Assembly: GCA_951802425.1 (NCBI GenBank)
Contig: OX637803.1
Span: 2,356,001 to 2,420,000, forward strand
Source: Clavaria fumosa
Taxonomy: Eukaryota > Basidiomycota > Agaricomycetes > Agaricales > Clavariaceae
Direction: 5' to 3'
DNA length: 64,000 bases
Positions 18,021-29,234 of the stretch are shown in pieces (within the stretch, counting starts at the first letter, position 1; each line of letters begins with the position of its first letter). The translations under genes were made by a program, and so were the position numbers. The notes beneath the pieces were generated by a model. That model was not told the DNA's origin and searched no databases. It saw only the letters and a list, made by a program, of their open reading frames with translations.

Positions 18021-19985
18021 GTTGCTCCTGTCCCTTTGGACTCATCAGAGCCAGCTGCACTTGTCCCTTTGCCAGATCCTGGCATATCAGTGAGTGGATC
18101 TACTATGCCGTCAGGAGGAACCTTGCTTCCTCCGGCTAGTCCTACCATCCCTTTGGACTTGTCGGAGCTAGCTGCTCCTATCCCTTTGGATGCTGCTCCT
18201 GTTTCTTTGGACACTGCTCCTGTCCTTTAGACTTATCGGGGCCAGCACCCTTTGGACACTGCTCCGGTCCCTTTGGACACTGCTCCTGTCCTTTAGACTT
18301 ATCGGGGCCAGCACCCTTCTACTGCCAGATGCTGGCTTACAAGGCTTGCCCCTCTCGGAGCATTGCCAAGGAGTGGCTCCTCTGCCCTTCAGCCCAGTGC
18401 TCCTGCCATGGCATCCATAGCTCCGGCACCTCTATTGCCTGGATTTGCAGGTCAAGCTGCCCCTGGACTTCTCCAAGCTGTCGGCCTCTGCCCTTGTGCG
18501 GCCAAGCCCCGCCATACCGGGCGTGCACCCTTGGCTCTTCAGCCTGCTCTTCAGCCTGGTCCTCCGCAGCCAGGTGTGGCAGTTGGGCACCTCTGCGTGG
18601 CCCTCCTGCCTTGGCTTCCCATGCGCTGCCAGATTGTGGTATGCCGAGAGGTTTCCTTCCTTTATCACTGGCAACAGGCTTGGTGGTATCTGCCTCTTTG
18701 CTGTGCTGCCAGGGAGTGGATCCTCTCCCTTTGGACTTATTGGAGCCAGCGGCTCCCACCCTTCTACTGCCAGATCCTGGCATGTCAGGAAGTGGTTCTA
18801 CCATGCCATCAGGCACTCCCGCCGCTGCGACTGATGTTCTGGCACCCCAGTTGCGTGTATTTGCATCTCTTTGGCATCTCTGCCTGTATTTGTGACTCTG
18901 TGGCATCTCTCCGTGTTCCCCAATGGATTCAGCCGATACATGTGGGCAGCGCACGTATAGATGATGTAGATCCGTGTTTTTCACCGTCAAACTTGACTGA
19001 TGGACACACATGGCACGTGCACGTTGGCATCCGACTGCGGCGTCGACACGTCGTTGTTGGCTATCCGATGATTCGTTATCCCCTAGAAGATCTATAAGGG
19101 CAATGCGGGGGCACTATTATCCAGCATTTTACGGGAGCAGGTTCCTGCACCTGGCGTTGGCTCGTTATCTGCCCCCTCAGAAAGTTCATCACTCTTTGGG
19201 CCCATTTCGAGATTGCCAGGAGCAGCACATCCGACTTTCAGCCCGGTGCTCCTGCCGCTGAGAGGGTTTTGGCTTCCCAATTGCCTGGGTTTGCGTCTCT
19301 TTGGCATCTCTGCCTGGTCCTACCTTGTCTTTAACTCGTTATCCGCCCCTCTTGAGGAGGTGTCTTTAACTCGTTATCCGCCGCTCTTGAAGAGGTGCCA
19401 CTACTTGGCACTCCTGCCACTGCGACTAATATTCTAGCACCTCAGTTGCCTGGATGGGCAGCTGAGACAGCCTGTGGACTTTTCTGGGTTGTCGGCCTCC
19501 ACCGCCCTGCTGTACTATGTTTTTGATCCTTGGCCTTTCAGCCTGGTTCTCTGCAGCCAGAGGTGGCAGCTTAACACCTCTGGCAACTCCGACCGCTGTT
19601 CTGGTACCTCGGTTGCCCAGATCCACAGTTGCCGAGGTTGTCTGCTTCCACCTTCATATGGACAGGCCCTGCCGTGCCAGGTAGTGGGCCTTCGGCTGCT
19701 CAGCCTGGCCCTCGTCAGGCAGGCCCTCCACAGCCGGGAAGTGGTGATGTGGGTTGTCGGCCTCCACCTTGGTTTCGCCATACCCTGCCATACTGTGTAT
19801 CGGATCCTTGGCTCTTCAGCCTGGTGCCTGGGCCTCCTGCTTTGACGACCTTTGCGCTGTCAAGTCCTGGTATGCCGAGAAGTATCCTTCCTCACCAGAT
19901 TGGTGGTTTTTCTACCCCTTTCGGTGCACTGCCAGCCCGGTGCTCCTGCCACTGCGTCTGTTGTTCTGTAACCTCAGTTAACTGA
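18021..19985 (-). other. Degenerate repeat-protein-like region, no clear gene
   Basis: Minus-strand readings carry recurring phrases such as PDMPGSG, AAGSDESKGTGATG and NKSKGRGSTPWQ, which continue the minus-strand sense of array A. The frame is broken repeatedly. Small tandem repeats (TCTTTAACTCGTTATCCGCC) occur at about 19328-19395. Similar phrases occur at 48.5-49.4 kb. I read it as a decayed copy of an unknown repeat family. Confidence 0.45.
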
Positions 19986-19989
19986 ATTC

Positions 19990-20330
19990 GCGGCTCGAGC
20001 TGCTCCCAGACTTATCCTGGGTTCAGCTTCCGCCTTTATACGGTTAGTTTTTATTAGTCAGACTGTCAGCTAGTCGATATATGCTGCTGGGGAATTCCGA
20101 TGATACACACCCTGTTGTTCTGATGGTGAGGAAAAGAATAATCGGTGAACAACTCATCAAACAATTTTCCTTGAGCTGCCCCCTGGGTTCAGCTTCCGCC
20201 TTTATGCGGTGACTTTTCTTAGTTACAGATATAGGCAGACTATCAGCTAGTCGTGATATGCTGCTGAGGAATTCCGACAATATGCACTCTGTTCTGAATA
20301 ATCGGTGTATGGCTCAACGAACAACTTTCC
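19990..20330. repeat. Tandem duplication, unit about 165 bp
   Basis: Two adjacent copies share CTGGGTTCAGCTTCCGCCTT, TCAGCTAGTCG, ATATGCTGCTG and GGAATTCCGA. No coding sense was found. Confidence 0.75.
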
Positions 20331-21375
20331 TAGTTCCCAACATTCTACATATCGGACACCATTATGGAGTTGCTTAACACTTTGGAGTAGCCCTTGTCAC
20401 TCCTTCTCATTGTCATGCTCAGGCTCATTGTCACTCTTATAATTCTAATGCTCTCTGTGTGATTTGGTCTATCTCGATCTCATAATCCAGTTGTGACGTC
20501 TCACTCCCAATCATTCAGCAAACTTGTCATATGAATTCTTGGGCACCTTTTCAGGGCATCACACAGGTGCTGTGGATGCGAGGTCTCCCTGATGTTCTTG
20601 GAAAGTCGGAAAATTCTATGGAAAACTTTGTGGGCTGTGGCCTATCTCACGCCTGCGAATTCTGTGTGATACCTCCATACATCCCCCTAGCAGGGCGAAC
20701 TCGACTCTTGAGCCAGGGAAATTAGTGCATGTATAAGGCTGTTTGGGAGTTACATTGGTATGGGACACTACAATGCTGTCGTGCAAGTCATAGAGAACCT
20801 TGCCTGAATCACCATACATACCCTACCAATATTATCATACAACTCAGTCTCTTTGCTAACAATAGTAACATCCTAATCATTGCCAAGGTATCTGATCTTG
20901 ATTTGCCGAGGTATCTGTTCTTGATGAAGCAACCACAGCTGAAAGAATATTTTCTCTGTTGACCGTGGCATGTCTCATCAACCCTGGCCATCTCACAAAC
21001 TAAAGTGAAATGTTTCGGTATTCGGCTGCTTGAGGTGACCCCAAATGTAAATGAGTCCATTGAAGGGTTTTGATGAACTCTTCTCACTAACATAACCGCC
21101 ATGTATGTGGTCCGACTCTATCATGGTCCCAATGGTCTGGAGTGTACCATGACAATGTTCACAGTTTCACCCAAGTCCTAAAATGGGCCGTCGAACACCT
21201 CAATTACATTTCAACAATCTCTGAGTTCTCCAGCACCCTGTCCATTAACATGTCGGTTGCGGCGAACACCATGGGTGCTGTGCAGGCAGCCTAGTGCTGC
21301 CAAGTAAAAGCACCTCTGCCTTCATGCTGGGCACTGACGCTGGTCGTCTGACAGCCTTTTGTGATACTGGCGTAG
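20331..21375. other. Unannotated spacer, part of dispersed family
   Basis: No convincing gene. Short phrases such as GAGTAGTCCTT/GAGTAGCCCTT and the motif of a run followed by GCAACCACAGCTG recur in diverged form at 49.5-51.0 kb. This indicates a second, older copy of the same repeat family there. Confidence 0.4.
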
Positions 21376-21967
21376 TGTCTCGGACATCGCAGCTCTCCAT
21401 GTCGAAATGATGGATAATGAACCACTGTCTGGGCGCCGTTCCGGGGTCGCGGGGGTGCCCGCTGCGGGTGGCTCCCCCTCCGGCACACCACAGATAGGAG
21501 TTCGCAAGATGCGGACGCCTCTCTCCCCCGAAATGTAGACACAATCAGTTCCTATTGTCTTAACAGTCCTTATTACATCCTACTCCCACAATCCTACAAC
21601 TGGCGGGAAGGATGAGATGCATGGACTCGAAACAGAAAGAAAGAGTCCGACATCTCGGACAAAGCCAAACAAACTCGAACATAATCATTCCACACTTCCT
21701 CTCTCTCTTACCACTACCATTCCTGTAACTCAGTAGTGCGATGCAATACTCCTCACTCTTAATTCGAACCCTCCCTCCTCTCCCTTTGAGTTTGATTGTG
21801 TCTTTGTCGTTGGGTGGCTCCCCCTCCGGCACACCACAGATAGGAGTTCGCAAGATGCGGACGCCTCTCTCCCCCGAAATGTAGACACAATCAGTTCCTA
21901 TTGTCTTAACAGTCCTTATTACATCCTACTCCCACAATCCTACAACTGGCGGGAAGGATGAGATGAT
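21376..21967. repeat. Dispersed repeat family, right end, with internal duplication
   Basis: A block of about 153 bp (GGGTGGCTCCCCCTCCGGCA ... GGGAAGGATGAGATG) occurs at 21466-21618 and again at 21813-21965, flanking a 194-bp spacer that holds the second copy of the 146-bp repeat (21623-21768). A third, diverged copy lies at 51.70-51.87 kb. It could be a small LTR-type or segmental duplication; its family is unknown. Confidence 0.7.
21623..21768. repeat. 146-bp dispersed repeat, copy 2
   Basis: Identical by eye to 16074-16219. The base pair before it shows a CpG-type difference (GCACGG against GCATGG). Confidence 0.75.
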
Positions 21968-22304
21968 ATTGATAGAAAATTCAACATAAGATCATGTGAT
22001 GAACTGATGTTGAATTTTTTCCAAGTGCATGTGCATGGGTGGAAATGAGATGATTCCTACTCCTAGCTACATAGATCCAAATAATATCTAGGTGTTGCTA
22101 CAGATGTCTCTGCTTTCTATGCACTGATTTCCAGGTGTATCTGTAATCTACCATGAGCTACACTGCACTGCATAGATACTAAGCTGCTATGGCAAGCTAT
22201 GGCAAGCTATACCCTAGCTATAGATTTCCTTCATTCTACAGCAACAAAAGTGGGTTTGCTGATGTGTGCAATGGATTTCCAGTCAGCACCATGACAGAGA
22301 TGAT
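21968..22304. mobile_element. Possible insertion flanked by 8-bp direct repeats
   Basis: GAGATGAT occurs at 21960-21967 and 22297-22304. The related sequence at 51.86 kb continues directly from GAGATGAT into GTATTTGATTAGC, as if this 330-bp piece were absent there. An 8-bp duplication is typical of hAT elements, but no clear terminal inverted repeats were seen. The left part holds a small inverted repeat (AAATTCAACAT / ATGTTGAATTT). Confidence 0.4.
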
Positions 22305-22392
22305 GTATTTGATTAGCTTGTCACATGACAACCTACCACTACCACTTCTATAACACCAGTAGCTCTATGTGATACTCTACACTCTTAATTCG

Positions 22393-23647
22393 CATGATTG
22401 AGTTATTCCTTGTTGCCCCCATTTCTTCTGAGTGGTCTTCCAGGGTCTTCAAATATAGCGTCCTCAGCTCTGCAGGTTGCACCTGGTCATCAGGTACAGT
22501 GGCCGTTGCCCCACTTGTCATATTATTGCTGCCAGGATCTGGTGTGTCGAAGGGCGGTCTATCCAAGACTCCCGGGCTCATCATTTCGGGTGCCGTTGTC
22601 CCATCGGGTGCACCTGTGCTGCCAGGGTTGGTGCTTGTCCCGTCAGGTGCACCTACGCTGCCGGGCTCAGTGCCGCTGCCCCGTTGGCCGTACACCTACG
22701 CTGCCAGGTGCTTGTCCCGTCGGGTGCACCTACGCTGCCGGGCTCGGTGCCGTTGCCCCGTTGGCCATACACCTACGCTGCCAGGCTCGGTGCCGTTGCC
22801 CCGTTGGCTGTACCTATGCTGCCAGGTCCTGTGCGGGCAGTTTGGGGTGCTGTTGCCCCATCGGGTGCACCTGCGCTGCCGGGCTCGGTGCTTGTCCCAC
22901 CGGGTGCACCTACGCTGCCAGGCTCAGTGCCGTTGCCCCATTGGCTGTACACCTACACTGCCAGATTTGGTGCCGTTGCCCCGTTGGCCATACCTATGCT
23001 GCCAGGTCCTGTGCGGACGGTTTGGGGTGCCATTGCCCCGTCCGGTGCACCTACGCTGCCGGATTTGGGTGCCGTTGCCCTGTCCGGTGCACCTATGCTG
23101 CCGGATTCGGGTGCCGTTGCCCTGTCCGGGGCACCTACACTGCCGGATTCGGGTGCCATTGCCCCGTCATAACTATGCTGCCAGTTTTGGGAGCTGTTGC
23201 TCCATCAGCTGTGCCTACGGTTTGGGGTGCTGTTGCCCCGCCCAGTGCGCCTACGCTGCCGGTTTCGGGTGCCGTCGCCCCATCATAACTATGCTGCCAG
23301 TTTTTGGGTGCCTTTGCCCCATCAGCTGTGCCTACTGCTGTCATCCCGTCAGGTGCACCTATGCTGCCAGACTCGGTGCGATTGCCCCGTTGGCCGTACC
23401 TGTGCTGCCAGGTCCTATGCGGCCGGTTTTGGGTGCCATTGCCCTGTCAGCTGTATCTATGCTGCTAGTTTCGGGTGCCGTTGCCCCGTCATACTTATAC
23501 TGCCAGTTTCGGGTGCCGTTGCCTTGTCATACCTATGCGGCTGGTCTTGGGTGCCATTGCCCTGTCAGCTGTACCTATGCTGCTAGTTTCGGGTGCCATT
23601 GCCCTGTCATACCTATGCTGCCAGTTTTGGGTGCTGCTGCCCCATCA
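22393..23647. repeat. 42-bp minisatellite array B, left part
   Basis: Same unit and same leading sequence (TTATTCCTTGTTGCCCCC ... TCTTCCAGGGTCTTCAA) as array A, so the two arrays are copies of one locus. It is broken at CATCA by Gypsy copy 2 and resumes at 29540. Confidence 0.85.
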
Positions 23648-23952
23648 TATCAGACTAAGTCTCACGGTTCACACAACTTAACGTAAGGTCGATGATGACG
23701 ATACTAACATAAGGGGAAAAGAGTACAAGTAAGAAAACATCGTAGTATATATAGCGAATGGTCCGGGAGTTGCCGGCGTTCCCACGCTCGGACCCCACGA
23801 GTCACGTGATGCGCCCAAGCCGGGGTCACGTGACTTTCGGCTTACATAATCTACTTGTTGTCCGGGTCACGTGACTTTCCCACGGTCCTCCCGCAACATT
23901 TTCTCAACTCTTTTCTCCTGCTTCTCTGACGCTTATGTAAGCTATCCTGACA
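23648..23952 (-). repeat. Gypsy copy 2, 3' LTR
   Basis: 305 bp. Contains three TCACGTGA palindromes at 23802-23809, 23826-23833 and 23867-23874 and a TATATATA box, as in copy 1 although the surrounding U3 differs. The sequence next to it inside the element, ending in the run of C at 23953-23961, is the complement of the polypurine tract. Confidence 0.95.
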
Positions 23953-23963
23953 TCACCCCCCTC

Positions 23964-26900
23964 TCAAGGCTGGGCGTCCTGACCTGCCAATTTTGCTTTG
24001 TCTGGGTGTTGTTGGAAGAAGTCCTGGAGCAACAGGGTCACATTAGTGAGGTTCCGGCATGGTTCCCAAGTGTTCTCTTCCACAGGGTATCCCAACCATT
24101 TCACCAAGTACTTCACTCCACGTCCCACCTTCTTGACATCGAGGATAGCTTCGACATCGTATTCCAAGTGGTCATCGTCGATCGTGGGAGGGGGAGGTGG
24201 AGGTAGACTCTGGGAGGGGAAGGAGGGGGCAACATATGGAGTGAGCAACACCTCATTGAACACCCGGTGTATCCGCCATGCTCGGGGGAGCTTGAGCCGG
24301 TAGGCGGCTGGTCCAACCTTCTCCTCAACAGCAAAGGGCCCTGCCCGCTTGTTGTCAAGCTTTTTGGAGGGCCGGTCCATTTTTAAGTTCCGGGTGTCCA
24401 ACCAGACTAAGTCTCCCTTTGAGTATTCCCGACCTGGCCGCTTTCCTTTATCATAGCTGGCCTTCATTGCATCCGCTGCCTTGGCCATCGCTTCCCTGGC
24501 TGCTCTTCGACTCTCCGTGAGCTTGGCCATCCACTCGTCTGCCGCAGGGTTCACCTCTGAGGGTGGTCGAATTCCTCCATTCCATGGGTGCCAGCCATAC
24601 TCCAGGTAGAAGGGCGTGAATCCAGTGGCTGAGTGCTCACGGTTATTGAGTGCAAACTCTGCAGTGGACAGCCATTCTGCCCAGTCCTCCTGTAGGTGGT
24701 CCACGTAGGCCCGGAGATACACTTCAACCTCCTGGTTGACCCATTCTGTCTGTCCATCTGTCTGGGGGTGGAAGGCTGTACTTGGGTTTGCCTTAACTCC
24801 AATCATCCCATAGAACTCCTTCATAAACCTAGACACAAACTGGGTCCCCCGGTCACTCACAACTTTCTGTGGAACTCCATGGTCACGGAAGACCCGGTGT
24901 CGGAGGATACGTGCTGCACCAAGCCCAGTAAGGTCAAGACCGATAGCCTCGATGAGTGTCCGCTTTGTGAATTTGTCCACAATGACCAGGATTGCATTGT
25001 GTCCACGGGAGAGGGGGAAAGGACCAACAATGTCCCAAGAGATCACAGCCCAGGGGCTTTCAGGAACGGGGTGTGGGTGGAGTGGAGCGGCTCGCCTAGT
25101 ACGGTCAGGCTTCACCTTCTGACACACTTGACATCCCCCTGCGTACCGGTCTGAATCCTTCACCATCCCCACCCACCAGTAGGATTTCAGCAGTGCTGCC
25201 CTCAGCTTCCGTGGGCCTGGGTGTCCTGCACCAGGGAGGTCATGCTCAAAAGTGAGCACTGCCTCACGTGCCTCTGGGGGCACCCAGGTGATCCTGGCCT
25301 TCCGCCAGAGTCCCATCCGGTCCCTCGTCCACTCATCATCCAGCTCCTCTGGCTTCTGTATGTGTACCGTGCTATTTTTCTGGAGTAGCGTCTCCATTTC
25401 TGATGTGAATGACACATGGGTCTCCACTTCTGGGAAGACTTGCACTGGCGCATCCTCCTCCACCATTTCTCCATAGTCTGGCCTCCGAGAGAGCGCATCA
25501 GCTTTTGTGTTAGACTTCCCAGTGCGATACTTAATCTCAAAGTCAAAGCACTGGAGCTCTCCAACCCAACGGATCTGCCTCGGCTTCAACTTCTGGGGCT
25601 TCCGGAAGTACTGAAGATTCGCATGGTCTGTCCAGATCTCGATTGTCTCATCTGCTCCAATGAGGTATGCTCGCCACTCGCGGAGTGCCCGAATCACGGC
25701 CAAGAACTCCTTGTCATACACATCGTAGTTCTTTTCGGCTGCCGTCAGGGCCTTGGAGATGTAATCCACCACTCTCCAGGTCCCATCTTCCTGCTGCTGT
25801 GAAAGCACACCACCAGTTGCCAAGTTGCTTGCATCTGTCTCTACCTTCCACCTCCCTTTGTCTTGTGTTAGAGCCAAGACTGGGGCTGATACAAGAGCCA
25901 AGCAGAGATCTCGGAAAGCAGCTTCCTCCTCCTCCTCCCATCTCCATGGGACCTTTCCTGTCAACCGGAAGAGTGGTTTTGCCCAGGCAGAAAGGTTCGG
26001 GATGTGCCGGCGGAGGTAGTTCAGCATCCCATTGAATCTTTGCACCTCTTTCACATTCCTCGGTCTGGGCCAGTTACAGATTGCCGCACCTTTAGCTGGG
26101 TCGTGCTCCAGACAGTTGTGGGAGATCTTCATCCCCAGGAAGAAGATCTCACTCTTCTCAAACTCGCACTTGCTGAGTCTGAGACACAGCCCATTCTCCC
26201 CAAACTTTCTCAAGACCCGATCCATCCAGTACCGGTGTGTAGCCAAATCTTCGGCAAACACTATGACGTCGTCAACATAGGCTCGGACATGCCCCCCTGC
26301 AATCTCTTCTCTTAACACATGGTTCATGAAGCGCTGGAAGGTTGCAGGTGCATTCTGCAGCCCAAACCACATAACTGCCGGTTCGAAGAGTCCACGAGGC
26401 ATTAGGAAAGCACAGTGGTGCTGATGTTCTGGCCACACCTGCATCGATGGGAAACCTCCCTTCGCATCAATCTTGGAATAGATGGTTGCCCCTTTCAACA
26501 CATCCACAGTGTCTCGGATGAGGGGGAGGGGGTATTTGTCCTTGATCAGATGCGAGTTGAGTCTCGAGTAGTCGATGATCGGCCGCAGCTTGTCCTTCTC
26601 ACGTTTGAAGAAGAAGGGGCTAGCATATGGAGATTTCGAAGGTCGGATTCGTCCAGAAGCCAGCTGCTCATCCACCCATCGGTTCATCTCCACCATCTCT
26701 TCTCGCGTGAGTGAGTAGAGTTTAGAGGAGAGGTGGCCAGGGTCAGTTTTGAACTCAATTTTAATGTCAAAGTCTGGGCGGGACCGGGGAAGCTCATCCC
26801 ACTTTGCTTCACTAAACACCAAGGGGTAGAGGCTGGGCCAATCAGGAGTGGGGCCAGAGTTGGGAAAACAGGTGTCCGGGATACTGGCAGAGGCCAGGGT

Positions 26901-27587
26901 ACTTGCTTTCGGGGGTGCAGGGACTTGTTTAGGAGTTGGGCGGCTGTGCGGGGAAGAGGCACAGGCATGGGGGCAGCGAGTGAGCCTTACTTCGGCTTTC
27001 ACCCAGTCAATCTCTGGGTTATGACGTCTTAACCAGTCATGCCCCAGGATAGCCATGTGGGACTGGGTCTTCCCTAGCAGGAAGTGGATCCGTTCCCAGT
27101 GATCGCCAACTGTCACAAGCAACTCTATCCCATACTGGATCTTGCCATCCTTGTTCTGTGTCCCATCCACATTGTACATGGTGATTGGGTTCAGCAGGGG
27201 GGATGGCTCTAATCCCGCTTTTTTAGCCCACTCCAAGTCCATAAAGCAGTTGGTGCAGCCTGAGTCGACAAGGGCTTTAGTAGTTGCCCCCTTGCCGGTA
27301 CTGAGAGCTTCCAGGTGCACCCGGATGGAGAGCTCTCGGGGGGCACGTATCAGGGAGTCTTTCAGCACCTCCACAAGGTGCTTAATCGGCTCTGCTTTCC
27401 TGCTAGCCACCCTTTCTTTTTGCAGTATTTCATTATCAGCAGTTTCTGTTTCTGCTTTGTCCTTCTCCTCAGCCTCAATTCGGGTATGTCTCCACTGCAA
27501 GATTGTATATTTGGGTATACTCGCAGTGGACACAGGGACGGAAGGGGGGCTGGGGTAGCTACTCTTGAGATGCCAGTTTGGACTCAC
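23964..27587 (-). CDS. pol: Gypsy copy 2 Pol with chromodomain
   Basis: 1207 residues, no internal stop, same domain order as copy 1: protease DSGCTNCFMD, RT YVDDVIVFA, RNase H ETDASNLATGG, integrase SDRGTQFVS and C-terminal chromodomain (YDVEAILDVKK...YLVKWLGYPVEENTWEP). One change near the integrase glutamate (TEWVNQE for TERVNQE) is a CGG-to-TGG change of the CpG type; the Glu is kept. The frame overlaps the gag stop in -1, as in copy 1, and lacks its own ATG. Confidence 0.94.
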   Translation of the reverse strand: MSPNWHLKSSYPSPPSVPVSTASIPKYTILQWRHTRIEAEEKDKAETETADNEILQKERVASRKAEPIKHLVEVLKDSLIRAPRELSIRVHLEALSTGKGATTKALVDSGCTNCFMDLEWAKKAGLEPSPLLNPITMYNVDGTQNKDGKIQYGIELLVTVGDHWERIHFLLGKTQSHMAILGHDWLRRHNPEIDWVKAEVRLTRCPHACASSPHSRPTPKQVPAPPKASTLASASIPDTCFPNSGPTPDWPSLYPLVFSEAKWDELPRSRPDFDIKIEFKTDPGHLSSKLYSLTREEMVEMNRWVDEQLASGRIRPSKSPYASPFFFKREKDKLRPIIDYSRLNSHLIKDKYPLPLIRDTVDVLKGATIYSKIDAKGGFPSMQVWPEHQHHCAFLMPRGLFEPAVMWFGLQNAPATFQRFMNHVLREEIAGGHVRAYVDDVIVFAEDLATHRYWMDRVLRKFGENGLCLRLSKCEFEKSEIFFLGMKISHNCLEHDPAKGAAICNWPRPRNVKEVQRFNGMLNYLRRHIPNLSAWAKPLFRLTGKVPWRWEEEEEAAFRDLCLALVSAPVLALTQDKGRWKVETDASNLATGGVLSQQQEDGTWRVVDYISKALTAAEKNYDVYDKEFLAVIRALREWRAYLIGADETIEIWTDHANLQYFRKPQKLKPRQIRWVGELQCFDFEIKYRTGKSNTKADALSRRPDYGEMVEEDAPVQVFPEVETHVSFTSEMETLLQKNSTVHIQKPEELDDEWTRDRMGLWRKARITWVPPEAREAVLTFEHDLPGAGHPGPRKLRAALLKSYWWVGMVKDSDRYAGGCQVCQKVKPDRTRRAAPLHPHPVPESPWAVISWDIVGPFPLSRGHNAILVIVDKFTKRTLIEAIGLDLTGLGAARILRHRVFRDHGVPQKVVSDRGTQFVSRFMKEFYGMIGVKANPSTAFHPQTDGQTEWVNQEVEVYLRAYVDHLQEDWAEWLSTAEFALNNREHSATGFTPFYLEYGWHPWNGGIRPPSEVNPAADEWMAKLTESRRAAREAMAKAADAMKASYDKGKRPGREYSKGDLVWLDTRNLKMDRPSKKLDNKRAGPFAVEEKVGPAAYRLKLPRAWRIHRVFNEVLLTPYVAPSFPSQSLPPPPPPTIDDDHLEYDVEAILDVKKVGRGVKYLVKWLGYPVEENTWEPCRNLTNVTLLLQDFFQQHPDKAKLAGQDAQP

Positions 27588-28582
27588 TGGGCCTTGTCTC
27601 CAAAATCCGGCTCCTCAATAGGGGCCCTCTTCTCTCTCTCCAACAACTCCACACGGTCTAGGAGCAATGCGATCTGGTTCTCATAGTCCTCGGCACTTCG
27701 TGCCTGGCTTTCCACGGCGCGGACCTGCGGCCTCGGGATCTGTGGGCATGTGTCTGGGAGGAGGCAGTCTCTCACCATGTGGCTGGCTTGGCCACATCGG
27801 AAACAGGTGCGTCCTACTCCAGGGGCATGGACACGATCAACCATCATGGCATCGCCAGCACTGGCCAGACGCGGCATGATGGGAGGGGCAGGGGTGCGGG
27901 CCTGTGGCTGGGCCAGGAAGGGGCGGGGAGCTGGGGCAAGGCGGGTTGGCTGGGGGGGGCGATTCGCAGTGGGCAGGGCAGGGCGAGCAGAGTTCTGCTG
28001 TGTTACAACACCATCGAAGCGCCGCTGCTGGGCATCCAGCCTCTCTGTAAGCGCCTTCCATTCTCCATAGTCCCTTGGCATTGGGGAGACATTATAAATC
28101 TTCGCCACCAATCTCCTATTGAGGTTCTGCTCCAGCCAGTGGACCAGGATGTCTGAACTGGCCACTTCTGTCATTCCAGCTCTTCGGAACATCGTTTCAA
28201 ACTTCGCAAAGAACTCAGGTGCCGTCATGACACCCTGTTTCAACCCAGCAATATCTGCAAGGGCAGTCGCACGGTCATTTGGATCGTCAAACACTCGCTT
28301 CATCTCCTCCACAAATTCTGCCCAGGTTCCAACCTCGTTGTTACCCAGGATTTCTTCTCCCTTCATATTTGCCCATTCCGCGGCAAACCCATCTCCAGCA
28401 ATTTTGCTGAGGGTGTAGAGGACCTTTGCCAGGTCCGTGGCATAGACTGTCGGATTCGCCATAAACTGGAGGCGGAGCGACCGGAGGAATGTACGGAAAT
28501 TTCTTTTTTGCCCATCAAATGGGGCAACAGCTAAATCCAGCCTCGTGGCATGGACTTCAGGCGGGGCGACGTGGTCAGCCAT
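27584..28582 (-). CDS. gag: Gypsy copy 2 Gag
   Basis: About 332 residues from the ATG at 28582 (MADHVAPPEVHATRLDLAV). Retrotransposon-gag domain, Pro/Ala-rich linker and CCHC knuckle CFRCGQASHMVRDC with all four ligands present. It ends in PDFGDKAQ and overlaps pol by a few bases. Confidence 0.93.
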   Translation of the reverse strand: MADHVAPPEVHATRLDLAVAPFDGQKRNFRTFLRSLRLQFMANPTVYATDLAKVLYTLSKIAGDGFAAEWANMKGEEILGNNEVGTWAEFVEEMKRVFDDPNDRATALADIAGLKQGVMTAPEFFAKFETMFRRAGMTEVASSDILVHWLEQNLNRRLVAKIYNVSPMPRDYGEWKALTERLDAQQRRFDGVVTQQNSARPALPTANRPPQPTRLAPAPRPFLAQPQARTPAPPIMPRLASAGDAMMVDRVHAPGVGRTCFRCGQASHMVRDCLLPDTCPQIPRPQVRAVESQARSAEDYENQIALLLDRVELLEREKRAPIEEPDFGDKAQ

Positions 28583-29222
28583 CACAGGCCCTGGTGGTGG
28601 TGATGGGGTTTCAGGGACATCGGTAACAGGGGAATCGGGGGGGAGCAGGGCTTGACCCGGTCTCGGTCTCAGACGCTGTAAATAAAATTCCGGGCCTTGG
28701 GCACTCAGGATTTCTTCGATCTCTTAGCAGTCCTGTCCTCTCAGGCTGCTCTCTATGTATCTAGGTACTTATAGAACTCTTATTCTATAAAACTGTTGCT
28801 AGCGTGGGGCCCGAATGGTGTCCCAGGTGGTCACTCCACAACTCCTAGTGAGTTGCCCGTGTGCCCTTCTGACAATGGTCACAGAGCAAGGGCCCTGTCC
28901 ACTGGACCAGGAAACTACAGAAAGACTATGTAGAGGGCCTTTCCGTGCCCCGTACACTACGCAATTCACTGGTACGTAGCTGTAAAATAAGGTTCCGGGC
29001 CTTTGGCACTCGGTATTGCTTTGGGAGGGTCACAGTAGACTTCCTCCAGGTCTGGTCACGTGTATCTACACACAGTAAAAATTTCGTGCGGTTCTGTTAC
29101 ACACCGCAGGCAGGGTAAAGAGAAAGAGGATGAGGGGGCTGAGCTGTGACAACGTGTCACAGTTTGAAATAGGGGTCCAGGCTAGCCAGGTTAGGACACG
29201 GGGCTAGGGCGGACAGGGGTTG
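28583..29222 (-). other. Gypsy copy 2 leader
   Basis: 640 bp between PBS and gag, closely similar to 8729-9369 of copy 1. No gene. Confidence 0.6.
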
Positions 29223-29232
29223 ATGTTAGTAT
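29223..29232 (-). other. Gypsy copy 2 self-priming PBS
   Basis: The minus strand reads ATACTAACAT, 2 nt from the 5' LTR. It is the exact complement of the predicted RNA 5' end (ATGTTAGTAT on the minus strand at 29288-29297). Same spacing and same 10-nt match as copy 1. Confidence 0.75.
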
Positions 29233-29234
29233 TG

